Part shown: piece after piece, positions 18,258 through 27,377 of the stretch
Numbering within the stretch: the first letter of the stretch is position 1
How the letters are laid out: each line of letters begins with the position of its first letter
NCBI GenBank assembly: GCA_965205365.1
Contig: CBDBGT010000011.1
Span: forward strand, 186,001-250,000
Length of the DNA stretch: 64,000 nucleotides
Reading direction: 5' to 3'
DNA from: JALZUR01 sp965205365
GTDB taxonomy: Bacteria; Bdellovibrionota; Bdellovibrionia; Bdellovibrionales; UBA1609
Program-made: the position numbers and the translations under genes
Notes under the pieces: model-generated
Database searches by the model: none
Told to the model about the DNA's origin: nothing
The model's input: only the letters and a program-made list of their open reading frames with translations

Positions 18258-18971
18258 CTACATTTTATTAAAAATTTCTATAAACGATTTCACATGAAGA
18301 CTTGCTCCACCAATTAAAAATCCATTTACATTATCAATACTATAAAGCTCTTTGGCATTTGAGCTTTTTACACTTCCACCATACAAAAGAGGAATATCTT
18401 TTAGACTTAAGATATTTCTTAAATAATCATGAACTTCTTTTACTATATTAAAAGTTGCCGCTTTTCCAGTACCAATTGCCCATACAGGTTCATAAGCTAG
18501 AACAATTTTTTTTAAATCAATATCTTTAAGACCTAAATCAATCTGTTTTTTTAAAATTTCAAAGGTTTTACCTAACTCTCTATCTTTTAAAGTCTCACCT
18601 ATACAAAAAACAGGGATAAGTCCTTCTTTTAAAGTATTTTTTACTTTTTTATTTAAAAATTCGTCCTTTTCACCAAAAACACTTCTTCTTTCACTATGTC
18701 CAATTAAACAGTAACTAGCATTCATATTTTTTAAAGTTGATGCTGAAGTTTCACCGGTAAAAGCACCTTGATTTTCAATGTAACAATTCTGTCCTCCCCA
18801 GTTTATCTTTTCAGATGAAAAAACTCCTGCTAATACACTTGTAGGAAAAATACAAAAATGATCTTGAGTTTTTTGAGTAGTCATTTTATAAAATTCATTT
18901 AAATAAGCACTTGCTTCTTTAGGAGTTTTATTAAGTTTCCAGTTACCAAAACAAAGTTTATCTTTTAACAT
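18258..18971 (-). CDS. tpiA: Triosephosphate isomerase
   Basis: Glycolytic enzyme interconverting dihydroxyacetone phosphate and glyceraldehyde 3-phosphate. FGNWKLNK holds Asn10 and Lys12, LIGHSERR holds the electrophile His92, and AYEPVWAIGTGKA holds the catalytic base Glu161 and the start of loop 6. YGGSVK is the phosphate-binding loop. At 237 residues it is a little short of the usual 250 but lacks no catalytic element. Third gene of a glycolytic run after gap and pgk. Confidence 0.95.
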   Translation of the reverse strand: MLKDKLCFGNWKLNKTPKEASAYLNEFYKMTTQKTQDHFCIFPTSVLAGVFSSEKINWGGQNCYIENQGAFTGETSASTLKNMNASYCLIGHSERRSVFGEKDEFLNKKVKNTLKEGLIPVFCIGETLKDRELGKTFEILKKQIDLGLKDIDLKKIVLAYEPVWAIGTGKAATFNIVKEVHDYLRNILSLKDIPLLYGGSVKSSNAKELYSIDNVNGFLIGGASLHVKSFIEIFNKM

Positions 18972-19032
18972 TAAAGTCCCTCTCTCTTTTTAATATTTTT
19001 TATAATTCTGCCATAATTTTTATCTTATGGCC

Positions 19033-20313
19033 TTATTCTTTAGATTTCTTAGAAAAAATTTCCTCTTGTTTTTTAACATATTTTAAATCATGTGCTAGAT
19101 CTAGTGTCTCCACAGTTCTAGCAAGAATTTCTTTCCTATCCAATTTTAAAGCTAAAATCCCAGGGAGTTCTTCACCTTGTAGAAATGAAAGTGATGCTCC
19201 TCCTCCTGTTGAAATATGATCAAACGATCCCTTAAATTTTATAACTGCTGCTCCAGTATCACCGCCACCAACAATTTTTAACGACGTCATATTTGAAAGG
19301 TTTTTACATAAACCCTTAGTTCCACCTTCAAACGTAGGATTTTCAAACACACCCATTGGACCATTCCATAAAATAGTTTTGCATTTTAAAAGCTCTTTTG
19401 AAAAAAGGTCTACTGATTTTAACCCAATATCAAATCCAGTCATTTCATCACTAATTGTTTGGGTAAGATTACCTTTTTTGGATTCAATAAAAGCAGCTTC
19501 TATAAAATCAACAGGAAGAAAAATTTTTTTTCCTCTACCTTTTAAACGAACCATTAAATCTTTACAATATTTAATCAAATTCTCTTCAACTAAAGACTTA
19601 CCTACAGATATTCCTTTAGCTTTTAAGAACGTAAAAGCCATTGCACCACCAATAACAAACACATCGGTTTTATCAATTAATTTTGTAATTATTGGAATTT
19701 TATCGCTCACTTTTCCACCACCCATAATGACACCGAAAGGTTTTTTTGGATTGTCACGAACTATTGATAATGCACTAATTTCTTTCTCTATAAGCTTGCC
19801 AACCCCTCTATTTGAAATAAGTTTTGGCAAATCAAACACACTAGTATCTTTTCTATGACAAAGACCAAAAGCATCATTTATATACACATCAGTATATGAA
19901 GCTATATGTTGAGAAAGCTTACCTGTTCTTTCTTTCTCATCTTTAACAAATCTTAAATTTTCAAGTAAAATAATTTGATTTTTTTTAAGTTGTTTTAAAA
20001 TTATTTTAGGAGCATCAGACATTACACTATCCATTAAAAGAACATCGTAGCCTGTAAGATCCCCTAATCTTTGAGCAATAGGTCTTAAACTGTATTTTCT
20101 ATTAAACTGTCCACCTGGACGCCCCAAATGGCTTCCAATAACTAGCCTCCCGTTAGCTTTTAATATATATTCTATTGTAGGAAGTACTGCTTTGATTCTT
20201 GTATCGTCAAAAACTACTCCATCTTTTAAAGGGCAATTAAAATCCACTCTTAAAAACACTCTTTTCTCGTTTAAGTAAAGGTCTTTTAAACTAGAAATAC
20301 CGTTTGCTAACAT
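19033..20313 (-). CDS. pgk: Phosphoglycerate kinase
   Basis: Makes ATP from 1,3-bisphosphoglycerate. FLRVDFNCPLKDG is the N-domain substrate signature, SHLGRPGG binds the substrate phosphate, GGGKVSDKI and GGGDTGAA are nucleotide-binding loops, and WNGPMGVFE is the C-domain hallmark. It is 426 residues against about 390-400 typical. The excess is mostly a Lys/Glu-rich C-terminal tail of about 25 residues. The gene starts 5 bases after gap. Confidence 0.95.
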   Translation of the reverse strand: MLANGISSLKDLYLNEKRVFLRVDFNCPLKDGVVFDDTRIKAVLPTIEYILKANGRLVIGSHLGRPGGQFNRKYSLRPIAQRLGDLTGYDVLLMDSVMSDAPKIILKQLKKNQIILLENLRFVKDEKERTGKLSQHIASYTDVYINDAFGLCHRKDTSVFDLPKLISNRGVGKLIEKEISALSIVRDNPKKPFGVIMGGGKVSDKIPIITKLIDKTDVFVIGGAMAFTFLKAKGISVGKSLVEENLIKYCKDLMVRLKGRGKKIFLPVDFIEAAFIESKKGNLTQTISDEMTGFDIGLKSVDLFSKELLKCKTILWNGPMGVFENPTFEGGTKGLCKNLSNMTSLKIVGGGDTGAAVIKFKGSFDHISTGGGASLSFLQGEELPGILALKLDRKEILARTVETLDLAHDLKYVKKQEEIFSKKSKE

Positions 20314-20318
20314 ATACT

Positions 20319-21314
20319 TTAACCTAACCAGTAAATTGCAAGATCAATCATACGTTTAGAAAAACCCGCTTCATTGTCATACCAAGACACGACTTTAACC
20401 ATATTAGAATCCATTACCATGGTTGATTGAGAATCAACCATGGAACTTGATGTTCTTCCAATAAAATCACGACTTACTAAAGGAGCTTTTTCAAAGTCAA
20501 TAATGTCTTTAAATTCAAATTTTGAAGCATCTTCTAAGATTTGATTAACATCTGCAATTGAAGTTGATTTTAGTGATATAAATGTAAAATCAACTAATGA
20601 AACATTTGGAGTAGGCACTCTAATAGAGAATCCATCAATTCTACCTTCTAGCTCTGGCAGAATTTTTCCAACAGTTTTTGCTGCTCCTGTTGTTGTTGGA
20701 ATCATATTCTCACCAGCAGCTCTTGCTCTCCTTAAATCACTATGGGGACCATCTAAAACATTTTGATCATTTGTGTACGAATGAATTGTTGTCATCAATC
20801 CTTTTTTAACTCCAAGTTTATCATTTAAAACTTTAGCTAAAGGAGCTAAGCAATTTGTAGTACATGAAGCATTGCTTAAAATTGTATACTTTTCTTTGTC
20901 TATTTGTTTTTCATTAACACCGTATACTACTGTGAAATCAGCACCAGAAAAAGGTGCTGAAACTATAACTTTTTTCGCTCCAGCTTTAATGTGCTTTTGA
21001 ATATCTTCTTTTTTTTTAAAAGCCCCTGTACATTCAAAAACTAAATCTACACCCCAGTCTTTCCATGGAATATTTTCAGGGTTTTTGTGAGAAAAAAGTT
21101 TAACATGCTTTCCATTTATAATGATTCCATCCTCGCAAACTTCTACCTCATATTTATATTTACCATGAATAGAGTCCCACTTTAAAAGATGAGCTGCTAC
21201 TTTTAAACTTGTTAAACAGTTAATTCCTATAATATCTAAATCATCAAAACCCTCTCTTATAACCATGCGTCCAATTCTACCTAAACCATTTATACCAACA
21301 CGCACTTTTGCCAT
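20319..21314 (-). CDS. gap: Glyceraldehyde-3-phosphate dehydrogenase
   Basis: Glycolytic oxidoreductase of 331 residues. GINGLGRIGR (8-17) is the dinucleotide loop, Cys151 in NASCTTNC is the nucleophile, and WYDNEAGFSKR is the C-terminal signature. The residue after Asn32, normally Asp in NAD-specific enzymes (NDLTD), is Cys33 here, and the second Asp is Ser (INCLTS). That Asp binds the adenosine ribose, so cofactor preference may be relaxed toward NADP. GGAGC precedes the ATG, and a 232-base upstream gap probably holds the promoter for the whole gap-pgk-tpiA-ilvA-hisC run. Confidence 0.95.
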   Translation of the reverse strand: MAKVRVGINGLGRIGRMVIREGFDDLDIIGINCLTSLKVAAHLLKWDSIHGKYKYEVEVCEDGIIINGKHVKLFSHKNPENIPWKDWGVDLVFECTGAFKKKEDIQKHIKAGAKKVIVSAPFSGADFTVVYGVNEKQIDKEKYTILSNASCTTNCLAPLAKVLNDKLGVKKGLMTTIHSYTNDQNVLDGPHSDLRRARAAGENMIPTTTGAAKTVGKILPELEGRIDGFSIRVPTPNVSLVDFTFISLKSTSIADVNQILEDASKFEFKDIIDFEKAPLVSRDFIGRTSSSMVDSQSTMVMDSNMVKVVSWYDNEAGFSKRMIDLAIYWLG

Positions 21315-21546
21315 ATTAAGCTCCTTTCATTTTTCAAACCAGAAAACCTGACCACTATGGTCTAAACTCATTTATGTCAGATGTTAACCATAAAATAATC
21401 AAATCTAGCTCAAACTCATTAACAACTTATAGAGTTTTAAAACCACCCTACTTTAGTCCCTTTTTTTTATTCATTTCATAGGTTTTTTTTATAAAAACTT
21501 AATAATTTAAGTAGTTTACATAGTTTTTTTAATTTATTTTAAATAT

Positions 21547-22257
21547 CTAAATCCCAGCAGTAGAATAAACTCTATAACTGTCTTTATTTTCATTAAGTTT
21601 TTTAAGCAGCTCAGTTAATATGATGTTGTCTTCATCACTTATTTGTATAATATTTTTTACTTTATAAGAAAGCTCCATAACTTTAATGGTCCAACCACGT
21701 TCTACTAATATTTTTCGTACAATATCTAGTTCATTTGGTTCTGTGTAAAAAGAGGCACCTGAGTCGGCAGCATTAAAAGATTCAACATCCAGAGCACCTG
21801 CTTTAATAGCCTCTTCTTCAATATCAATATTTGTATTAAACCCTTTAATCAATCCCACACGATGAAACATCCACTCCACAGACCCAGATTCAGCAATACA
21901 ACCATTATTCTTATTAAAAACTACCTTAATATCTGTGGCAGTTCTAGCCTTATTATCAGTATGACATTGAACTAAAACGCCTATTTTCCCAGGTCCAAAC
22001 CCTTCATATAAAACCTCTTTAAGTTGAGCTTCATCCTTTAAAAGTCCAGCTCCTTTATTAATCGCTCTTTGAATAGTGTCTTTAGGGCAGGATTCAGCTT
22101 TTGCAGCATCAATAGCTAAACGAAGTCGTGGATTCATTTGTATATCTATACCACCAAGCTTTGCGGCCACCTGGATCTCTTTAGCTAACTTTGAAAAAGT
22201 TATTCCTTTTTTTGCTGAATTAGCAACTTTAATTGGATTTTTCCATGCTTTACCCAT
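21547..22257 (-). CDS. YebC/PmpR-family protein
   Basis: Conserved cytoplasmic protein of 236 residues. The family is described both as transcriptional regulators (PmpR) and, more recently, as a translation factor acting at proline stretches. The N-terminus GKAWKNPIKVANSAKKG differs slightly from the common MAGHSKW start but aligns in position. RLAIDAAKAESCPKDTIQRA and YEGFGPGKIGVLVQCHTDNK are the classic motifs. It is transcribed with or near the sufE/LpxL-like pair, 33 bases downstream of sufE. Confidence 0.88.
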   Translation of the reverse strand: MGKAWKNPIKVANSAKKGITFSKLAKEIQVAAKLGGIDIQMNPRLRLAIDAAKAESCPKDTIQRAINKGAGLLKDEAQLKEVLYEGFGPGKIGVLVQCHTDNKARTATDIKVVFNKNNGCIAESGSVEWMFHRVGLIKGFNTNIDIEEEAIKAGALDVESFNAADSGASFYTEPNELDIVRKILVERGWTIKVMELSYKVKNIIQISDEDNIILTELLKKLNENKDSYRVYSTAGI

Positions 22258-22290
22258 AAAATAATTCCTTAATATAGTAATTTTTATATA

Positions 22291-22740
22291 TTATACTTTT
22301 TTTTCTAAAAGTTGAAACACTTGAGCGTAATAGAATATTTGTTTAACCATTGCGTAAACACCATTTGCTCTGTTTGGAGTTAAGTGCTGTTTGAGCCCTA
22401 AATCTTCTAAAAAATCAGGAGGAGTGCTTAAAATATCTTCTGGTTTTTGATCTGAATATACAAAGATTAATAAAGATAAAAGCCCTTGAACAATGAGAGA
22501 ATCAGATTCTCCTTTTAATAAAAGAGTTTCAGTTGGAGATAAATCTACTTTAAGCCATACCTGAGATTGACAACCTTTTACTAACAAATCTTGAGTTTTA
22601 AAATTACTATCCAGTACAGGTAGTTTTTTTCCTAATTTAATAATTTCTTTATATCGATTTTCCCAAGAAGATAAAGTTGAGAATTTTTTTAAAAGAATAT
22701 TTATTTTTTGTTCGGTTGTTTCCATCTTTTGTGTATCCAC
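22291..22740 (-). CDS. sufE: SufE-family sulfur acceptor
   Basis: Accepts persulfide sulfur from a SufS-type cysteine desulfurase for iron-sulfur cluster assembly. The catalytic Cys57 is in VKGCQSQVW, and GESDSLIVQGLLSLL is the second family motif. The 149 residues fit. The start overlaps the end of the upstream acyltransferase gene by 40 bases; an internal ATG at 22725 (sixth codon) is an alternative start. No sufS, sufB or sufC is in view. Confidence 0.88.
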   Translation of the reverse strand: MDTQKMETTEQKINILLKKFSTLSSWENRYKEIIKLGKKLPVLDSNFKTQDLLVKGCQSQVWLKVDLSPTETLLLKGESDSLIVQGLLSLLIFVYSDQKPEDILSTPPDFLEDLGLKQHLTPNRANGVYAMVKQIFYYAQVFQLLEKKV

Positions 22741-23582
22741 ATCCAGCCATGAGGCCTTTTTTTAATAAACTTTTCTAATACATCATTATAAATTTGAGTC
22801 ATATGTAAAATATTTTCTTCTTGAGTTAAATATTTTTTCTCAAAAGGAATAGGTGGTAAAAACTCTGCAACCACTTGATTTCCTTCTCTATATACATCAA
22901 CAGGAACAACTTTAGCACCAGTTTTTAGAGCAAAAAATGCAAGTGCTGAATTTGTATAGGTTTTAAAACCTAAAAAAGTTGTTTTCAATCCTCTTGGTGG
23001 GTGTCTAAATTGATCATGAGCAAAAACAACAGGTTCATTTCTCTCAACAGCTTCTATAATACCTTGAGCACCATTTTTAGGAGGAATATGTTTTAAACCA
23101 CTTAGTTCTCTAATTTGAAAAAGCAAAGAATCTATAAATTTCACTCCTACTCGTTTTCCAATAAGATTTAGTTTAAACCCCTCTAAACACATTCTAAAAA
23201 GAATAATTTCTCCATTTGCTAAATGACCAGACATAAAAAAAAGAGGGGTTTTTTGTTGCAAAATATCTTCAAAATTTTTTTTATTTTTAAGTTTTGTATA
23301 TTTAATAATTTTCTTATTACTAAATGGAAAGTAAGAATATTCAAAAATAAGAAGAATAAGATTATACAGAGATTTAAAAGCTATTATAGAAACTTTTTTA
23401 GAAGACATATTTGGAAAAATACGCCTTATTTGAGATTTAGCTAAATCAACTCTTAATTTTAAAATATAAAACCAAAAAAGACTAAGTGAGTAAGCAAAAA
23501 AATTTTTAATTGGACGAGGCCAAATATAAAAAAATATAAATATTAATTTTGTAGATATTTTTATATTTTTTTGTGTTTTCAT
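22701..23582 (-). CDS. LpxL/HtrB-type lipid A acyltransferase
   Basis: Inner-membrane late acyltransferase that adds a secondary acyl chain to lipid A. The 293 residues start with a hydrophobic anchor (about 12-40). The catalytic HX4E motif is HLANGE (His120, Glu125) after FFMSG. AHDQFRHPPRG is the second conserved block, and the C-terminal HGWMWIHKRWK matches the family's WMWMHRRFK. This is strong evidence for a lipopolysaccharide outer membrane. LpxL and LpxM cannot be told apart here. Confidence 0.85.
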   Translation of the reverse strand: MKTQKNIKISTKLIFIFFYIWPRPIKNFFAYSLSLFWFYILKLRVDLAKSQIRRIFPNMSSKKVSIIAFKSLYNLILLIFEYSYFPFSNKKIIKYTKLKNKKNFEDILQQKTPLFFMSGHLANGEIILFRMCLEGFKLNLIGKRVGVKFIDSLLFQIRELSGLKHIPPKNGAQGIIEAVERNEPVVFAHDQFRHPPRGLKTTFLGFKTYTNSALAFFALKTGAKVVPVDVYREGNQVVAEFLPPIPFEKKYLTQEENILHMTQIYNDVLEKFIKKRPHGWMWIHKRWKQPNKK

Positions 23583-23687
23583 TAAGTTAAAATCTAGTTT
23601 AAGAATATGGAACTTGCAATAACTATTATGTTACATTCTTATTTTGATACACACTAATATATAGTCTTATTTATCCGATAAGGATTT

Positions 23688-24296
23688 ATGAAAATAACAG
23701 ATGCTGGATTTAAACACATACTTTCCATTGGAACTCTTAAAGCTTCTTCACAATCAGGTATTTACTATTTATATTCATGGGAAGGTGTAAGCTATTATTG
23801 TGGCCCTAAGAATTTAGAAGTCTCTTTTAATCAAAATGGTGTGTATATTCAACTTAATGCTAAGCAACAACTTCTTCTTCCAAATTCTAAAAAGCCATTA
23901 CAAATAGAAAACGCTATTAAAAAAATAATACAATTTTATGAATCAGCTCTATTTATGGAGTATTCTAGAGAAGAACATTCTTTTAAAACTCAAGTTTTTG
24001 ATGGTTTACTCATAAATTTAAAACATTTAGTTATAGATTCTAAAGTCCCTTCACCATTTAGAATTATAGAACAAACAAGAACCATATTTCATGGTTTTTA
24101 TGCCCCTTTATCACCCTTAAATGAGCTTTTTTTATCATTAGGTTTAAATACAAATAAATTATGGATTACTGGCGCTCCTGTTGTTAAAGGCGATGAATTT
24201 ACAGGTATACTTGTTGGACTATCTGTAGATCAAAAATATGGTTTAGACATTTTAGAGCTTTTTAAAGACTGCACTACCACTTTAAAAGTTGCTTAA
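23688..24296 (+). CDS. Unrecognised soluble protein
   Basis: A 202-residue protein I do not recognise. It has no signal peptide and no membrane segment. The N-terminal half has alternating hydrophobic strands (SGIYYLYSWEGVSYYCG, VYIQLNAKQQLLLP) suggesting a beta-rich fold. The centre is predicted helical (IENAIKKIIQFYESAL). The C-terminal half has GLLINLKHLVID and GILVGLSVDQKYGLDILELF. The start is supported by AAGGATTT upstream. It stands alone, divergent from the acyltransferase and convergent with tsaE (3 bases between stops). Confidence 0.75.
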   Translation: MKITDAGFKHILSIGTLKASSQSGIYYLYSWEGVSYYCGPKNLEVSFNQNGVYIQLNAKQQLLLPNSKKPLQIENAIKKIIQFYESALFMEYSREEHSFKTQVFDGLLINLKHLVIDSKVPSPFRIIEQTRTIFHGFYAPLSPLNELFLSLGLNTNKLWITGAPVVKGDEFTGILVGLSVDQKYGLDILELFKDCTTTLKVA

Positions 24297-24299
24297 TAA

Positions 24300-24731
24300 T
24301 TAAACTAAGATAATTTTACGATTTCCTATTTTAGTTTGAATAATCTGAACTTGTGAATAAAAATCTATATTCTCTATTATTTCAAACACTTTTTCACTAC
24401 ATTCAATAAACACAAATCTATATTTATTTATTTGTTCAATAAAATCTTCCCATTCAAAAAGCTTTTTATCAATGCGATAAAAATCCGCATGTAAAATACG
24501 ATCTTTATCTAATCTATATTCATTAACAATACTATATGTTGGTGACATAACCCCCAAAGATGAAAACTTTACTCTATCTTCATTAAAGTATTTTAAAAAC
24601 TCTATAATAAATGTAGTTTTACCTACTCCCATTTCACCTTCTAAAAAAATAACTTTATTTTTCTTTTTTAATAAAGCCTTTATAACCTCTATGTATGAAT
24701 GTCCTTTTTTAATTATAAAGATTTCTTTCAT
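24300..24731 (-). CDS. tsaE: tRNA threonylcarbamoyladenosine biosynthesis ATPase TsaE
   Basis: ATPase of the TsaBDE complex that installs t6A37 on ANN-decoding tRNAs. The Walker A is EGEMGVGKTTF (near residues 32-42). SPTYSIVNEY and LHADFYRID are the conserved TsaE motifs. At 143 residues the length is normal. It follows glmM by 6 bases, ending the leftward ftsH-cdaA-cdaR-glmM run. tsaB and tsaD are not in the window. Confidence 0.9.
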   Translation of the reverse strand: MKEIFIIKKGHSYIEVIKALLKKKNKVIFLEGEMGVGKTTFIIEFLKYFNEDRVKFSSLGVMSPTYSIVNEYRLDKDRILHADFYRIDKKLFEWEDFIEQINKYRFVFIECSEKVFEIIENIDFYSQVQIIQTKIGNRKIILV

Positions 24732-24737
24732 TTTATT

Positions 24738-26150
24738 TTAGGTAAGTTCTTTTTTCAAAAAAGATTCCATTTGAACAATTACTTCTGAGATTAAATTTAT
24801 TTTTCTACCTTCCACTAAAACTCTAACAAAAGGCTCTGTTCCAGAATATCTAACCATAATTCTTCCACCTTCAAGTTTCCTCTCTAAATTCTTAAATAAC
24901 CCTTGGTAACCTGAAAGTTCTTCTAAAGGTTGTTTGTTTTTAACTTTAATATTAATTTGTTTTTGTGGGTATGGTTTTAATCTATTGCTTAATGATGATA
25001 ACTTTACTTTTTTAGTTTGCATAACTTCTAAAACCTTTAAGGACGCCACAATTCCATCTCCAGTTGTTGAATGATCTAGAAAAATAATATGTCCAGACTG
25101 TTCGCCTCCAAGGTTTACATCTAAATCTTTCATTGCTTTTACAACATTCTTATCTCCAACACCTACTCTTAAAACTTTTATTCCATTTTTATTAAGAAGT
25201 TCATCTAAAGCAAGATTACTCATTGATGTTATAATAATTTTATTGTTTTTTAATAAACCAATTTCTTTAAAATGAATAGCCGCTATAGCCAAAATAGCAT
25301 CACCATTAACAATTTCACCTTCCTCATCAACCATTATAATTCTATCTGCATCACCATCTAAAGCAATACCTAAGTCTCCATGATGTTTTTTTACAGCATC
25401 AACTAATGTTTCTGGATGTAAGGCTCCGGATTTTTTATTTATATTAAAACCATCAGGCTTATGGTTTAAAACAACCACTTGTGCACCTAATTCTGCAAAC
25501 ACCATGGGTGCTACTTTATACGCTGCTCCATTAGCACAATCTAAAACAATTTTTACACCCTCTAAACTTAAGTTAAGTGGAAATGCATTTTTAGCATATA
25601 CTATATATCTTCCCATAGCATCTTCAATTCTTTTTGTTCTCCCTATTTTATCTTCCTTTACCAAATACTTATTTAAATCTGTTTGAAAAACTAGTTTTTC
25701 AATTTCCTCTTCTGTTTCATCTAAAATTTTAAAACCATCATTTCTAAAAATTTTAATACCATTATCATAATAAGGATTATGCGAAGCTGAAATAATAATA
25801 CCCGCATCAGCCCTCATATTTTGAGCAAGATAACCTATTCCAGGAGTTGGTAATGGTCCTATTAATTGAACATGTACACCCACTGAGTTTAATCCTGAGG
25901 CTAAAGCTTGTTCAACCATATAACCTGAAAGCCTTGTATCTTTTCCAATAACAACTTTAGTCGTTTCTAATTTTTGTTTTCCTTTAGTTAAAAGGTGTCC
26001 TAAAGCTTGTCCAATTTTTAAAACTAGGTCTGGAGTTATAGGAAAACTTCCTGCTTCTCCTCTAATACCATCAGTGCCAAATAATTTCTTAGAGTAAGGT
26101 TTTTTATCTAGTATATTATTATTATTTATTATATCTATTCCTTTACTCAC
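24738..26150 (-). CDS. glmM: Phosphoglucosamine mutase
   Basis: Converts glucosamine-6-phosphate to glucosamine-1-phosphate for UDP-GlcNAc, feeding peptidoglycan and lipopolysaccharide. The phosphoserine loop is ISASHNPYYDNGIKIF, the metal loop DGDADRIIMVDE and the phosphate-binding loop RYSGTEPFVRV. It is 470 residues against about 445, the extra being an Asn-rich lead of about 22 residues before LFGTDGIRG. The GTG start overlaps cdaR by 8 bases. Its place after cdaA-cdaR is the conserved order known from Bacillota, where CdaA and GlmM interact. Confidence 0.95.
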   Translation of the reverse strand: MSKGIDIINNNNILDKKPYSKKLFGTDGIRGEAGSFPITPDLVLKIGQALGHLLTKGKQKLETTKVVIGKDTRLSGYMVEQALASGLNSVGVHVQLIGPLPTPGIGYLAQNMRADAGIIISASHNPYYDNGIKIFRNDGFKILDETEEEIEKLVFQTDLNKYLVKEDKIGRTKRIEDAMGRYIVYAKNAFPLNLSLEGVKIVLDCANGAAYKVAPMVFAELGAQVVVLNHKPDGFNINKKSGALHPETLVDAVKKHHGDLGIALDGDADRIIMVDEEGEIVNGDAILAIAAIHFKEIGLLKNNKIIITSMSNLALDELLNKNGIKVLRVGVGDKNVVKAMKDLDVNLGGEQSGHIIFLDHSTTGDGIVASLKVLEVMQTKKVKLSSLSNRLKPYPQKQINIKVKNKQPLEELSGYQGLFKNLERKLEGGRIMVRYSGTEPFVRVLVEGRKINLISEVIVQMESFLKKELT

Positions 26151-26589
26151 TATGCCCTTCTTTTTTTTCTTTTATATTCAAATTAGGATCAATTTTTTTA
26201 GGGCTTTTATTCTTTGCTTTTAAATATAATGTGACTACTTTAGGTTTTATTGATAATACTTTAGCCCCTCTTGGCATGACCATGGATTCTATTTTAATAG
26301 GTATTTTCTTATATCCAGAAGATAAATTCCTAAGATCTATTAATGGAGCCGAGTTTTCAGGTATAAAAGTTTGAAGTACTGACTTTGTAGCAGAAATTGT
26401 CACTACTATTTTCTCTACAGAGTCTTGAACAATGGTATTTGGACTTACTAAATACTCTACTGGAACTTCTTTAGACACCACTAAAGATCTTTGACCTAAT
26501 ATAACAGACCACAATACTAAACTAACAATTAAAGCATAGACTTTAATCTTCCAATTTTTTAAAAAAATCAATTCAAAAAAATTATTCAT
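26143..26589 (-). CDS. cdaR: YbbR-domain protein, CdaR-like
   Basis: Membrane-anchored regulator expected to act on the diadenylate cyclase encoded just upstream. One membrane segment (about 15-31, VYALIVSLVLWSVILG) precedes an exported domain of about 110 residues with YbbR-type strands (VPVEYLVSPN, IKIESMVMPRG). At 148 residues it has room for about one YbbR repeat, whereas Bacillus CdaR has several, so it is a reduced version. It overlaps cdaA by 4 bases and glmM by 8, implying co-translation. Confidence 0.75.
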   Translation of the reverse strand: MNNFFELIFLKNWKIKVYALIVSLVLWSVILGQRSLVVSKEVPVEYLVSPNTIVQDSVEKIVVTISATKSVLQTFIPENSAPLIDLRNLSSGYKKIPIKIESMVMPRGAKVLSIKPKVVTLYLKAKNKSPKKIDPNLNIKEKKEGHSE

Positions 26590-27371
26590 CCTTTAAAGCC
26601 TTGTTTTTTTAGAGACAAAAAATTTCTAATCTCTCTACTTAACTCTCCTAAATCATATATAAAATTTAAGCGCCCATTTTCTACTAATGCAATATTCTTA
26701 TTTTCCTCACTAACTACAATAACTCTTGAATCTGTTACTTCCGTTATTCCTAAAGCTGATCTATGTCTAGTTCCTAGTTTTTTATCTAAAGCTGGATTTG
26801 TACTTAAAGGTAAAAAAGCCCCTACACTTTTTATTTTTCCTTGCTTAATAATAATAGCTCCATCGTGTATTTTAGATGATGGATGAAATATTGCTTCAAT
26901 TAATTCTGATTTTACAGAGCTTGAAATTTGAACTCCACTATCAATAAAAGCTGAAAGATCAATTTTTTTTTCAAAAACAATCAAAGCTCCAGTTCCTTTT
27001 TTAGACAACTGAGCAATTGCTTTAGATATCTCTTCACTAATATGTGCAGTTTTTACAGCTTCTATATCTTTAAATAAACTCTGACTTCCTAACTGAGAAA
27101 GCCCTCTTCTTATTTCAGATTGAAAAATTAATGCTAAAATTAAAAATAAATTAGCAAATACATTTTGCAAAAGAGTGTGCACAGCAATAAACTCTAGTCT
27201 TGCACTTACAAAAAAAGCCAAAGCAACTACACCCAAACCTAAAAGAATTTGAAAAATACCAGATTTTTCAGAAAATTTAAATATTTGATAAAAAACTACC
27301 CAGAGTAAAAAAAGATCAATAAAATCTTTGATCTCTAGATTATTAATAAAAAAAATAAATCCTTCTATCAT
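26586..27371 (-). CDS. cdaA: Diadenylate cyclase CdaA
   Basis: Makes the second messenger cyclic di-AMP from two ATP. Three N-terminal membrane segments (about 18-34, 38-56, 64-84) precede the DAC domain. The catalytic motifs are intact: DGA at 170-172 in KIHDGAII and RHR at 202-204 in GTRHRSALG. At 261 residues it matches the membrane-bound CdaA type. It is followed by cdaR and glmM and lies 6 bases after ftsH. No c-di-AMP phosphodiesterase or receptor is visible in this window. Confidence 0.9.
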   Translation of the reverse strand: MIEGFIFFINNLEIKDFIDLFLLWVVFYQIFKFSEKSGIFQILLGLGVVALAFFVSARLEFIAVHTLLQNVFANLFLILALIFQSEIRRGLSQLGSQSLFKDIEAVKTAHISEEISKAIAQLSKKGTGALIVFEKKIDLSAFIDSGVQISSSVKSELIEAIFHPSSKIHDGAIIIKQGKIKSVGAFLPLSTNPALDKKLGTRHRSALGITEVTDSRVIVVSEENKNIALVENGRLNFIYDLGELSREIRNFLSLKKQGFKG

Positions 27372-27377
27372 TATTCC

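Noticed and set aside
19379..19858. Long + strand frame of 159 codons
   Set aside because: It lies opposite the conserved pgk gene, has no ribosome site and no homology.
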